DNA of 64,000 nt, taken from contig NC_068565.1 in the NCBI RefSeq assembly GCF_025698545.1, positions 2,294,001 through 2,358,000 of the forward strand. The letters run 5' to 3'. Position numbers and translations under genes: made by a program. Within the stretch, counting starts at the first letter, position 1; every line of letters begins with the position of its first letter. Shown one piece after another: positions 44,014 to 55,256 of the stretch. This DNA comes from Gossypium raimondii (lineage: Eukaryota; Streptophyta; Magnoliopsida; Malvales; Malvaceae). The notes under the pieces are model-generated. The model was not told the DNA's origin. It worked only from the letters and a program-made list of their open reading frames with translations, and did no database searches.

Positions 44014-46966
44014 TCTCTCTTTTTTATAAATTAAAATTATATCAACAGATTCAATCAGAATCAATCGTTACAAAAACCGAACTGAATAATTCACTTAGCA
44101 ATTAACCACACTAAAACTATATTAACTAACTATAACCAAAATAAATCTAAAAAAACGCAACACATTCACGTAAAATGAAACTCGAATTTAACTACACAAA
44201 TATCGAAAATCGTAACATTGCCATTGAGCAAATGTCTCATTTACCCCTCATCATTTCTTTTATATTTTATTCTCATGCTCTTTTGTGTTAAATATCCCCA
44301 GCATTGGGTCCCTTTGTTTTTCAATCCCTTTACCATCTTTGTGAAACATAGTAACATGGTTCATTCATTACAAGGTTTTGTTTTTCCCGACAATTTAAAT
44401 AAGTTAACCTTTTGGTTAAACTATTAAAAGAATCATTTGATAGTTAATTTTTATTAAATAAAAGTTTTATACTCTTTTTAAAAAAATATCCAAAATTCGG
44501 AACAAATAAATAATAATACTCGTATTAATAAAAGTTAAGTTTAAAATTCGAACCCATTATGATTTAAACTCGAATTAAAAGCCTAAAATTCGCAATTTTT
44601 GTAATAATCTCATCTAGAAATTTTGCCCGAGGAGTCTTCACTAAAATGGTCATAACTTGAGGTATCGAACTCTAAATCGAGTGATTCAAACGCTATGCAG
44701 ACATCTCAACCTAGAAATGCCTAAATCCCATCCAAAAAGTTGTCGCAAGTCGACTGATTTTCCAAGCCTGAAAATTGACGGCTTCACTGAATGGAATTGA
44801 ATAAATTTCATCCTATCCATGCATGTATCAAAAATATCAAATTTAAAATTTATTTTGACAAAAAAATTAGATTAATTTAAAACATAGACCGAACTTAAGC
44901 TCTAATATTCAAAGTTCAAATCTGATACTCACTATATTTTAAATTATATATATATATATGAATGGGCTTAAATAAATTTAGATTGATCATTTACGGATAA
45001 TAATAGACTTGGGTAAACTTTAAAATTTATAATTCAAGCCATGCCAAATTTAAACAACTTTGTGTCCAATTAATACCATAAACCCTCTACTCATAGGTGC
45101 ATTTTGTTAATTTTATAATTAAATTTTATATTTATCCTTATATAACATAAAGGTTTAATTTACAATTAATTAAAATGTTTAAAAATTTCTTTGATAACAA
45201 TAAAATTTAACCTCTCAATTATTAAGCGAAAGATATTATACACTTTAAATACATTCAAAATCGCGTCCTCAACTCTAATCAAATTCTACTAATGGCAATA
45301 AGAATAATAAACTTCATATGATGGGCCAAGGACATTTTGATGTGGGCTGGCCATGAAGGAAATTTTTATTTTTATTTTTTAAGAATAATATAATTTATTT
45401 ATAACCGGACCAAAGATAGAACCTAGGTTTAGGATATGTTAACCCAAGCCAATAGACCCACCCCATACACCTGGCTTTATTCTTCATTAAAGTCCCAAAA
45501 TCAATGGCAGAAGCCAAAATCGAATTAACACAAGAATAAAAAGACACACAACGAATTTATTTATATTAAAGATTTTCATGCTCAGAGGCGTAGCTACGGG
45601 AGCTGGCAGCGGCCCCGACACCCCCTAAAATAGGAAAAGTTTCATTTATACCTTTTAAAATTTTTAAAATTTTAAATTAGTAAAGGTAAAATTACATTTT
45701 GCCCCCCTAAAAATGATAATTTTTTTACTTAATCATTTAAAAATTTATAAAGATATAGAGTATTAAAATGGTGAAATTATATTTTTACTATCGTAAGAAT
45801 TATAATTTAATTTAACCCTGGTAAAATTATTTTCTGGCTTCGTCCCTGGCCATGCTATAAAGCTTAACGATTACCTAATCAAGATTAAATATTTATATTG
45901 ATGCATAGGAATTTGTTAAAAAATAAAATTATATGTATTTATCTTGAATTTTTTCAATATGATGAGAATAATTAGTTTGAATGTCAGCTACGTTGTATCT
46001 TATTACATGTTTATTTATATTTATTAAATAATATATTTTATTTCATGAAATTAATTTAAAATAATATTATTCAAAATTTTAACATAATTAAAATATTTCA
46101 TTAATAGAAAAGCTTCAAATTTGAGTTTTTTTTTTGGGGATCTTTTAGTTGCTAATTGAATAAACGTTGAAGCAATGAATTTTGACTTAATTATATTATT
46201 TCATTGCTAAGATTCAACCTGCCGAAGTAATTCAAAACTCCGAATAGAAATGAGAAGATTATCGAACTATCAGAACTATTTTGATGTTTCTTTTAGATTC
46301 TATCCACTAAAATTTTTTGAATCCGCGCATACTTTTGGTCTTTCCTTTCTTTTTTTTTCAACCCATTCTTTGGTTTGAATTCTTCGTTTTTGTCTTTATT
46401 TTACGTCTATTTTATGGTGACATGTGTTGCCAAGGACTTCGATAAAAAATATATATATTGTCGACAACATCTTAATTTTGTGATAAGAGTATTATGTTGC
46501 AAGCATGAGAGTTTGGGTTCGATCCAAAACAATCTTATTCTCATTTCCGGATCGTAAAAGAAAAATTATTGTTTAAAATAATTATGAAATATGTTAAGTG
46601 ATGTGTAAATATTGATTCTAGAGTCATTTATAAATTATTAAATAATTTGAAATATTTGTTATGAATTTTAATTAAATATGTTAAAGCAAAGGTTTTAAAG
46701 GTCAATGAAAAATCGTTTTACATTAATTAAGCTAGGAATTTTAAGGTTTTAGTTGTTGATTTTAACATTTCATATTAAATGTATATAATGTCAATTCATA
46801 AGGTTTTATATTATTATTAACGTCATTCCCGTCAACAATTAAAGTTTATCTAGTCGATTCATCGATTGGTCAAATTTTATATTACGATTTATAGTCTTAC
46901 ATTTCGAAATGAGATCACAGTGTTAGATTCTTAACATAATCTCATATTCTTAAAGAATGTTAATAT
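44014..46966. other. Intergenic, AT-rich, repeats only
   Basis: A repeat at about 45584-45855 begins 'cagaggcgtagctacgggag' and ends 'tctggcttcgtccctgg', one of several copies of this family in the window. SINE-like block at 46478-46560. No gene is supported. Confidence 0.4.
46478..46560 (+). mobile_element. Second tRNA-derived SINE family, fragment
   Basis: 'gtattatgttgcaagcatga' and 'gagtttgggttcgatccaaa' (box B), then 'acaatcttattctcatttcc'. Sister of 42889-42975. Confidence 0.5.
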
Positions 46967-47360
46967 TAGAGGTGATCATGGGTCAGGCCGGGCCCAGAGA
47001 AAATTTTAGGCCTGTTTTCTAGGCCCGGACCCAGCTCGGCCCAAAATATGGACCTAAAAATTTGTCTAAGCCTGGCCCGAAAGAAAATTGCTAAGCATGA
47101 GCCCAGTCCTGCCCATATTAAATATATATTTGATTAAAAATAAAAAATATATATTTGATTAAAAATAAAAAAATATATTTAATATATAATTCGGACCGGG
47201 CCGAGCCAAAAAAGTTTTACCCGAGGCTTAGCCTATTTTCTAAACGGGCCTCATTTTTTGCCCAAACCCATGTTTCGGGCCTATATTTTTACCCGAACCC
47301 TCCTATTTTTCGGGCGGGCCATCGGGCCGGGCCAGGTAGCCCAACCCATGATCACCTCTA
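46967..47360. mobile_element. hAT-type MITE (394 bp) with 8-bp target duplication
   Basis: Ends are TAGAGGTGATCATGGGTC and complementary CCCATGATCACCTCTA. The flanks GTTAATAT (46959-46966) and GTCAATAT (47361-47368) form an 8-bp duplication with one change. The interior has GC-rich 'gggccgggc' and 'cggcccaaaatatgg' blocks. The 68-codon open stretch at 47155-47361 is part of the repeat. Confidence 0.78.
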
Positions 47361-47368
47361 GTCAATAT

Positions 47369-48094
47369 GCCATAAGATGGGATGTAATTTCATTACGGTT
47401 TTTTTCTTAGGTTATCTAAGATTCTTGACAGAATCTGAAAGTTTTGACAAAATTACCTTTGTCTTTATACTACTTTGTGGTTTGTCGCATTTGTTAATGA
47501 TCTATTATTGATTTTTTTAAATGTTGATTGAAAATATAATGACATATTTATTTCGATTGATAAACGACTAATTTAGTCCCTATGATAATAAATAAGGGAA
47601 TTATTTTAGTATTGTTGGACAAATTCTAAATAAAGAAAAAGACATTAAAGGATTTGGCACAATCAATTACCTATAAAAATATTATAAAAGAAAAAGAAAA
47701 TTTAGAAAATTCCATTGAAAAGTAATTTTGAATCCGCATTTGAAAATCAAAGAAAAGTTTGAGTTCAATAAGATTGTATTCCGGTGCTTTTTATAATAAT
47801 TCCATTAATTTTTAAAATGAATCGAAAACTTTAAATATGATTTTAATGACAATTAATCAAAAGTATTTTCCATGTAGTTTGGTACAAGTCCATTTCATCT
47901 CAATTTGATGGCTTATAGAAATGTCCTCTTAATTTTGCATTCAATCAAATTTTGGCAGAACAGTTTGGCATGACAATCTCCTACACAAAGTTTATATAAA
48001 CTCTATCTCATGCAAAACAATCATCAACAAATCTATATATCTTAAAGGGATCAAATAAATACATAATGGGGTGGGGGAGAAATCAGGGGTGTTG
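47369..48094. other. Intergenic, AT-rich
   Basis: No repeat or gene recognised. The last 100 bases are presumably the promoter of the decayed thionin-like gene; 'gtttatataaactc' near 47990 could be its TATA box. Confidence 0.35.
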
Positions 48095-49107
48095 ATGTTT
48101 TGTTTGGTGTTGGGGATCCTCGTTAGTCCCTCACATCAAGTTGTTACTGTTGGAAAAATTGTAATTTATGGGAACTTCGAGGCATATTCTCAACAGGTAA
48201 ATGTGGAGAGTTGAATCATAAAATTATGGTTTCATATTCTACTTCATAAGACATTTACAACGATATATCATATGCTCAAAATGGTTGAGTGATGAATGAG
48301 AAATTGATGCTCAAAGTAAGCTACTTGGAAATATTTATTGAGAAAAAGAAAAGCTTAGATCCCACATTGGTTAAATACCAAGTGTAAGATGTGTATATAT
48401 ATGAGAACTCTCTTGAAGGGTGATTGAATGACTAAGCTTAGAACTTTATCTCACGCATAGAGGGGGTGTAGGTTCAAACTTGTTGGGGTTGGGGCACACT
48501 CGTACGATGTGGGTGAAACGTAGTGTTAGGCCTATTTATGAATATTTTAGCACAACATGAAATTATTTTTTCCTCAGCAGACATACAAAATCTATTTTAA
48601 AAGGACATTTATCTTATTTTAGCAGAAGTGCTACTGCTTTGATCGTCGTGTTGTTGTATCTTGGGAGACATTCGACCAACGTTTCTCTAAGTACTGTAAG
48701 AGCGGCCGAATCTGTCTTAAGGAAACTTTGTTAAACAGGTCTCAATGTTCAGTAAATCTCTATTCTTCTTTTTGATTTCAACCTTTTGTTGTGGTTTTTA
48801 TTGGTTTACGTATTTGACAATTTAAATATAAATTATTCTCTTTATATTTTATTTTATATATAAATATTTGTTTATATATATTTATTTTGTTCGCTAACGT
48901 GTTTTGCCCAACAGTTACAGCACCCATCCCGATTGGGTTAAAGTTTACGCTTTGCTTTACTACCTACGTCGCCAACGGACTTTACGACCTACGTCGCCAA
49001 TGGATCCTCCCCTGAAGACTACATTCAACATTGTCTGATGTCGGAAGCACTGGTGGAGACTATCGAGGACACCTACCACACCAGCAGCTCAATGTTCTGC
49101 ACACTTG

Positions 49108-49733
49108 TGTCACGGGCCGCAGTTCAAAGCCCGTGACCAGCGTACCAAATGCATCCAATGGAGGTCTGTTGCTCAGATGGGGATCATTTGGCCCACAAGA
49201 ACTGGCCCGATTCAAAGAGATATTGGACAAGCCTGTCAGATTGAAGCCTGGTTAGCCCGATAATGAAGAGATGACAACTTAGGCTAATATGGTAACTAAT
49301 CTTAGAAGATAGAGGGAATCATATCTTGTAAAGATTAGATTAGATTTGATAAGACTTATCTTGTAAATCCCTAAAATTAAGAGATATGGTTAAATCTCAT
49401 CCGTCGATGTAATTGTATCTTGACCGTCGGTTTTGGGGGAGCTCAACTATAAACAGAGAGCTTCCCCCTCATTTGTACTCACTCTTGAATTGTTTCATTA
49501 TTCTTTGTGAATAAGAATTGAGAGCATTTACTCAAACACTTTGCGAGCGCTTTTTATGTTGTTCTTTTGTAGCTTCTTTTGGCACAATCGCTTCCGCTAT
49601 ACAAATTGTTGCCTTGGAGGAATTCTAAGGAATCCTCACTTTTGAGGCGTAAAGGCTGACTTAGGCGAGTTTGGAGTAAACGGATCGCCTAAGGCCGCAC
49701 GGTTTGCGAGACGAAAGGTCTAGCCCCGTGACA
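49108..49733 (+). repeat. 5' LTR of the gag-only retrotransposon
   Basis: 626 bp, TGTCACGG...CCGTGACA. A TATA-like 'aactataaacagagagc' lies near 49446, and 'ctcatttgtactcactct' follows, so the U3/R border is probably around 49480. Near-identical to 51845-52468. Confidence 0.88.
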
Positions 49734-49796
49734 AGTGGTATCCGAGCCAAGTTTTGAGCCAAGTGTTATTCGAGTTGGTTCGAAGGCACCGTTGGG

Positions 49797-51872
49797 ATGT
49801 CGAGAGAAGCATTTGGACAATTGTGAACGAGAAATTCTTTGAAGGAGATGTTGTCGGCTGTTGAGGAACGTGTGGGTAAACTTGAGGAGTCCATGGAGGA
49901 CGCAAAAGAGTCGAGCAATGCGCTTGGGGAAAGCATTGATGACTTGAGGGAGCAGTCCAGGGACTTTGTTACCGAGTGTCTCACTTCCCAAAGGGATAAC
50001 GTGCGAGAGTTGCTAGATTCCCAAAGGAAGAAGCTGACGGAGAGGAACGATGCTCTCGAAGCCATGATGATGGCTTTGAATGAGGAAACAATGGCCACTA
50101 CGAGAGCCTTGAGCACAAGAATAGAGGAGCTCGAGGGAGAGCTGGCCTTGTGTCAAGCAGCAGTGGGGAAATGAGTGGCAAATGCAGCACTCAATAACGA
50201 GGATGTCCCGAAGCCGAAAGAGTTTGTGGGGACAAGATCTGCATGCGATGTGGACAATTTCTTGTGGAGGATGGAGCACTACTTCCGTGCCAAAGGCATC
50301 GTAGATGATGCGATTAAGGTAAACACTGCTTCAATGTTTCTTACTGACATTGCACTTTTATGGTGGCGAGGTAGGACCACATATAAAAGGCAAGGGGAGA
50401 TTGGGACGTGGCAAGAGTTCCAATGTAAATTGAAGGGACAGTTTTACCCAAAGTTTGCTGAGGAAGAAGCTCGGGCAAAGTTGCAAGGTATATCGCAACG
50501 GGGCACAGTAGGGGAGTATGTTCGAGAGTTTAAAGAACTCATGCTCCAAGTTTCAGAGGTGACCGAAAGAGAAGCGTTGCTTACTTTTCAGAATGGATTG
50601 AAGCCGTGGGTCAGACAGGAGGTAGAACAAAGAGGTGTCCAAAAGCTGTCGAAAGCCATGACGGTAGTTGAGTCCGTGGTGAAGCTTGGTCTAGGGAAAG
50701 ACAAGCTTGAGTCTTCCAAGTCCGATGGAAGTGGCGTATGTGAAATGGATCACAAGGAAGATAGTGTTGATGGCAATGGCAACGGCGGCAATGGTGGTAA
50801 TGGGAAACCACGAGTTGGGAAGAAGGAACCCAAGAGGAAAAGGGACAAGCTAAAATGCTTTCTCTGCAACGGTCCACACATGTTGAAGAAATGTCCGAGG
50901 AAATCCGCGCTTAAGGAGAAGCCGGTAGGTAAGGCTTTGGTACTTGGTTCGAACGCAAGGGGTGTCGAAGCCAAGGAGGCCGAAAGCTAGAAGAAGCCAG
51001 TGGAGTGCTTCTTGTGTCATGGTCCGCATAGGTTGCGGAAGTGTCCAAGAAAGTCTGTCATCGAGGGGAACGATGGAGCAGACAATGAGCCCAAGAAGCT
51101 TGGTTCGAGCAAGGGAAAAGCCGAAGCCAAGAGGGCAAAGAGGAGCAAAAAGAAGCGAGTAAAGTGCTTCTTATGCCGTGGTCCACATGAGTTACGGAAC
51201 TGTCCAAAGCAATCCGGAGTCAAAAGAAATGCAACGTCTGAGCTTGGTGAGTCGTCGGAGGGGCTTCCACCCAAGGAAGATGTGAGTTTGTCATCGAACT
51301 TAGTGGAAAAAGTTGCGATGAAAACAGTGAAGCTGGGACCAATGAGGCTCAAGTTGAGTGAAGTATTAGAGTTGGCCGAGTCATCGACAAGGCTTCCACC
51401 TATGGGAGAGGTGGGTGGTGCATCAGACTTCAAGGAAAAGGAAGTGATGCATGAGGGACAGTTGACCAGAGTAAATCCGAAGGTACATTCCGAACACTGT
51501 GATAGTGTTTTGCATTCTAACTTGTTGACTTGGCGAGAACGTAGGGGCCCTTTCGAAGTTCTTGAGCAAAGAGGCCGAGAGACTGTGGGCGAAGCGAAGC
51601 CAAGTTTGGCAACTCAAGAGGATTCTGTTCGAGCAAAGTTAGAATGTGGGCAAGAGAGCGACATAGCTTCTTGTCATCGAGATGTACAAACGAGTAGGAC
51701 GGTTCGAGTGAAGAAGCGACGTAAGCCGAAGCAAAAGTCCCGAAGGAAGGGAAAGGCTAAGGCGTCAAGACGAGACCAAGGCGAATCAAGTCAGTGCCAT
51801 TCGGAAGTCGCAACGAGGACATTGCAAGAATGGGTGGAGGAGAATGTCACGGTCGCAGTTCAAAGCCCGTGA
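49797..51872 (+). pseudogene. gag gene of the retrotransposon, interrupted by three in-frame stops
   Basis: One reading frame runs from ATG 49797 to a stop at 51870-51872, inside the 3' LTR. It is broken by TGA at 49824, TGA at 50172 and TAG at 50988, with no frameshift. In order: a coiled-coil-like region (about 49848-50170, 'VEERVGKLEESMEDAKESS', 'RIEELEGELAL'); the retrotransposon gag domain (50205-50690, with 'FLWRMEHYFRAKGI', 'ALLWWRGR', 'FYPKFAEEEARAKL'); and three zinc knuckles of the CX2CX3HX4C form at about 50857-50895, 51006-51044 and 51168-51206. The tail is very basic (KKRRKPKQKSRRKGKAKASRR). Knuckles with GPH between the second Cys and the Lys/Arg-rich part are seen in plant Ty3/gypsy gag. 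The stops probably disable it, unless read through. Confidence 0.8.
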
Positions 51873-52468
51873 CCAGCGCACCAAATGCTTCCAATGGAGG
51901 TCTGTTGCTCAGATGGGGATCATTTGGCCCACAAGAACTGGCCCGATTCAAAGAGATATTTGACAAGCCTGTTAGATTGAAGCCTGGTTGGCCCGATAAT
52001 GAAGAGATGGCAACTTAGGCTAATATGGTAACTAATCTTAGAAGATAGAGGGAATCATATCTTGTAAAGATTAGATTAGATTTGATAAGGCTTATCTTGT
52101 AAATCCCTAAAATTAAGGGATATGGTTAAATCTCATCCGTCGATGTAATTGTATCTTGACCATCGGTTTTAGGGGAGCTCAACTATAAATAGAGAGCCTC
52201 CCCTCATTTGTACTCACTCCTGAATTGTTTCATTATTCTTTGTGAATAAGAATTGAAAGCATTTACTCAAACACTTTGCGAGCGCTCTTTCTGTTGTTCT
52301 TTTGTAGCTTTTTTTGGCACAATTGCTTCCGCTATACAAATTGGTGCCTTGGAGGAATTCTAAGGAATCCTCACTTTTGAGGCGTAAAGGCTGACTTAGG
52401 CGAGTTTGGAGCAAATGGATCGCCTAAGGCCGCACGGTTTGCGAGACGAAAGGTCTAGTCCCGTGACA
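51845..52468 (+). repeat. 3' LTR of the gag-only retrotransposon
   Basis: 624 bp, partner of 49108-49733. Directly preceded by the polypurine tract (about 51831-51844). Confidence 0.88.
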
Positions 52469-52662
52469 CTTGGATGTGCCACCACCATGTGTTCAAGGCT
52501 AAGCAGCCAAGGGAAGCCTAACAATTTTTTTTTCTTTTTATATTAATATTTGGCAATAAGTAAGTATGTATATGAACTCAACGATTTATTTTGATTTTAG
52601 CTACAAAGGAAGTTGCAGGCTGTGTCAACACTTACATAGAAAGATGCGCCATGAAGAATTGA

Positions 52663-55116
52663 TGATTGTCGTCTATGAATGAAATAATAATAAAAGGCCT
52701 TGAATTACATTTAGTCTGAATGAAAAAAAAACATAATTTGACTGCTACTGTGTTTTCAATTTAATATTTGCTCAAATAGTATAAAAAGAAGAAGTAATAA
52801 TACAACTACATCTCTACATTTTATATGTTTTTCTTTATACCATGCCTACTTCTATTTAGAATTTATCTCAATCCCAATCCTTAAAATAGAAAAAAGAAAT
52901 GCATTTAATCACATTCAAATACCTATCATTCTAATTTTTCCAATAACAATAGTGCTAATCGAGCTAAGCCTTAATCGACATCTATTTGTTTTTTTTTGAA
53001 GTTTTCCGAGTCTTCGTTAAAATTATTGACATGAACGATCACCAATCAATAAAAGTTGATATAGTCGATAAAAATGATAGTAATGTAATATTTTATTAAA
53101 ATAATAATTTGATAGTAATGTAACAATAAAAATAACATCGAAAATGTTTATAAAGATTTTCTCTTAAAAGTATTCATTCAAACTCTAGGAAAACAAATGA
53201 ATATTTATAAGTTTTAAATTTTGATGTTCGACTAAATCACGAAGTTGAATTTGTTTAATTTTTTTCTTTTATTGAATTAATATGATAAAATCAATGCGTA
53301 ATAAAAATAAATTTCTTAAGTTATCAATTTAAGACTAAAAATTATTGAACTTAAAAACAAAAATTCCATAATAAGGGCAGTTTAGTAAAATTTATTTTAA
53401 ATAATCTTACATTTCGTTCACCAAACACATCAATTTTCATATTCTTGACAAATAAACTAAATAAGATAATCTAATATCCTACCCATGATTTTATTACGAA
53501 ACGTAATCTAAGATTCGATGAATTAATTAAATAATGTGTTAATTAACCGAAATCATTCTCTCTAGGTCTTTTGAGACGTCTGAAAAGTCTCTTTAGGATA
53601 TCATTGTCGGGGTGGGTCAATGGTAACAAATAGACACATCAAGTGGGGTTTAAAATTTATTTCTTTTAATTTGAATGAAAATTAGATAATTCATGTGGCA
53701 ATAAAATAGTCCATTCCCAACTCATAAATAGGAGGATAAGGTATTTCAACGCACTCAAACTCACATCTTTCTGCGTTGGCAACAATGCTCATACCACTTG
53801 AGCTCAAAATATTGTAATACTTATATATATAAATATGATACTAATAAAAGTGAAATACAAAATAAAAATAAAAATATTATTTTGAGTTGGTGCCACAAAT
53901 TAATTAGACACCAATTGAGTACGTGAAATGTAAAAAGTAAAAATATTATTTTTCTACCACAAAGTGACCCAAAATATTATATTAACATTATTGTGAAAAA
54001 TAATATACCAAGTCTCCCTTTAGTAACCAAAAATAGATGTAATTTTAGTTTTCTTTTTATTTGGAAAATAAAATAGAAAGCACTAAAGAAAATATTATCG
54101 GTTGACAAGTCTTAAAATATTTTTTCATAAAATGAAAATAAAAATACCTGAAAATTAAAAATAATAAAAAGTTGTTTTTCATTAAAAATTATTTTGTAAA
54201 ATTAAAAAAGTTTGAAGATAGCGTAAAATTAAACCATATAAATCTATTATTGAATCTCATGCGATGATCTGATTATGAGAATGTCCACTGCCTCAGATGT
54301 GATTTGGATAATCGTATTTATTATTCGGGCTTTGCGCTATTCTTTTATTTCATAAAAAAATATTTTTTTTATTTGCCATATTTTTATTTTTATTTAGTCT
54401 CAACATCCACCCATATTAATTTCTAGAGGTTTGATTGAGAAACTGACTTTGAAAATTCATCTCAGCTAACATCAAATGATAATAACATATGGCAAGTTTT
54501 TTTTCAATTATTAGTTTACAATAAATAAAATTCTCATACTATAAGTATACAACAACTATTTTATATTATATAACTTTACAAAACAATATTATTTGTTTAA
54601 TTTTAGAAACAAAACAATTATATCAATTATTCTTTTCCTAAATAATTACTATCTTAAGGGTTGGTATAAGTAGAGAGCTGTGTATGGTTAAACAAACTCG
54701 TCTAAAAAGTGCGAGAGTTTGGGCAAAAATATAAACTCAAAAAAGTATATTTGGGCGAAAAATAAGGCTCGCTTAAAATATGGATTGTGTCTCGGGTAAG
54801 ACTTTTTTGGCCCGGGACCGTATTTGCAAAAAGAAAAAGAACTGTTGTTTTCTCACTGTTTTGTTGACATTTTACTATTATGTTGCTACTATTTTGTTAT
54901 TATTATTTGGCCGGGCTCGGGTTTTAACATATTTATCCGGCCGAGCTTGAGCAAAATTTTAAGTCCATTTTCAAGTCGGGCCTATCAAACGAGTCTAAAA
55001 TTTTATCAATGTCCGGCTCGACCCATGAACAGATCTATTGGTAAGTGTCTTATTTTCTTTTTCCTTTGTATTACAACAATATTTTCGATCCCACATTTGA
55101 AAACATATTGGATTTA
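52663..55116. other. Intergenic, AT-rich, with SINE and degraded hAT-type MITE
   Basis: Minus-strand SINE at about 53705-53815 ('ctcataaataggaggataag' and 'cactcaaactcacatctttc'). A degraded element at about 54671-55042 starts 'tagagagctgtgtatggtta' and ends 'acccatgaacagatcta'. Its flanks TTGGTATAAG and TTGGTAAG could be a decayed target duplication. Nothing else recognised. Confidence 0.4.
53705..53815 (-). mobile_element. tRNA-derived SINE copy
   Basis: Reads on the minus strand as the SINE family: 'gagctcaagtggtatgagca', then a degraded box B 'gtgagtttgagtgcg', then 'ccttatcctcctatttatga'. Confidence 0.5.
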
Positions 55117-55256
55117 GGGTGAGTTTAGATGGGCGGTGCGTTTACTTGCGGTTAGTGTAAAAACAGTAGTGGCGGTGAGATTAGATACTGTAACAATATT
55201 GTAGCGTGAGACAAAAAGTAAGTTAGACGCACCGCACCGTCCATCCAAACTCACCC
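55117..55256. mobile_element. Tourist-like MITE, copy C
   Basis: 140 bp. Left end GGGTGAGTTTAGATGGGCGG and right end complementary ...CCATCCAAACTCACCC, flanked by TTA on both sides (55114-55116 and 55257-55259). Confidence 0.85.

Larger units (their letters stand above)
49108..52468 (+). mobile_element. Non-autonomous gag-only LTR retrotransposon (TR-GAG type), 3.36 kb
   Basis: Two direct LTRs (49108-49733 and 51845-52468) start TGTCACGG and end CCGTGACA. Right after the first LTR is a primer-binding site, TGGTATCCGAGCC, one base from the initiator-Met tRNA complement. A purine-rich tract (gggtggaggagaa) precedes the second LTR. CTTG flanks both ends (49104-49107, 52469-52472), a 4-bp direct repeat; if the shared A is counted, 5 bp. 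Between the LTRs there is only gag; protease, reverse transcriptase, RNase H and integrase are all missing, so any movement would depend on a full partner element. About 25 differences between the LTRs by eye, mostly transitions. Confidence 0.88.
48095..52662 (+). pseudogene. Decayed thionin-like (cysteine-rich secreted peptide) gene split by a retrotransposon
   Basis: Pieces in order: a first exon at 48095-48196 encoding a signal-peptide-like start and ending at a good donor (ACAG|gtaaat); a possible second exon from about 48626, after 'tttagcag'; a third segment from about 48914 running to 49107; its continuation at 52469-52522 on the far side of the element; and a last exon at about 52601-52662 after 'ttttag'. 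The cysteine spacing on both sides of the insertion, and the Cys-Val...Cys end of the last exon, match the C-terminal part of plant thionin-like proteins. Signs of decay: an upstream ATG (48066) one frame off, a 25-bp tandem duplication (48955-48979 / 48980-49004) that shifts the frame, a Tyr codon at 52633-52635 where the family has Cys, and no GT donor after the third segment. Exon limits are uncertain. Confidence 0.45.

Noticed and set aside
49031-49255. 74-codon ORF at the 5' LTR border
   Set aside because: It runs from flanking gene sequence into the LTR; the same frame recurs at the 3' LTR (51794-52018), showing it is LTR sequence.
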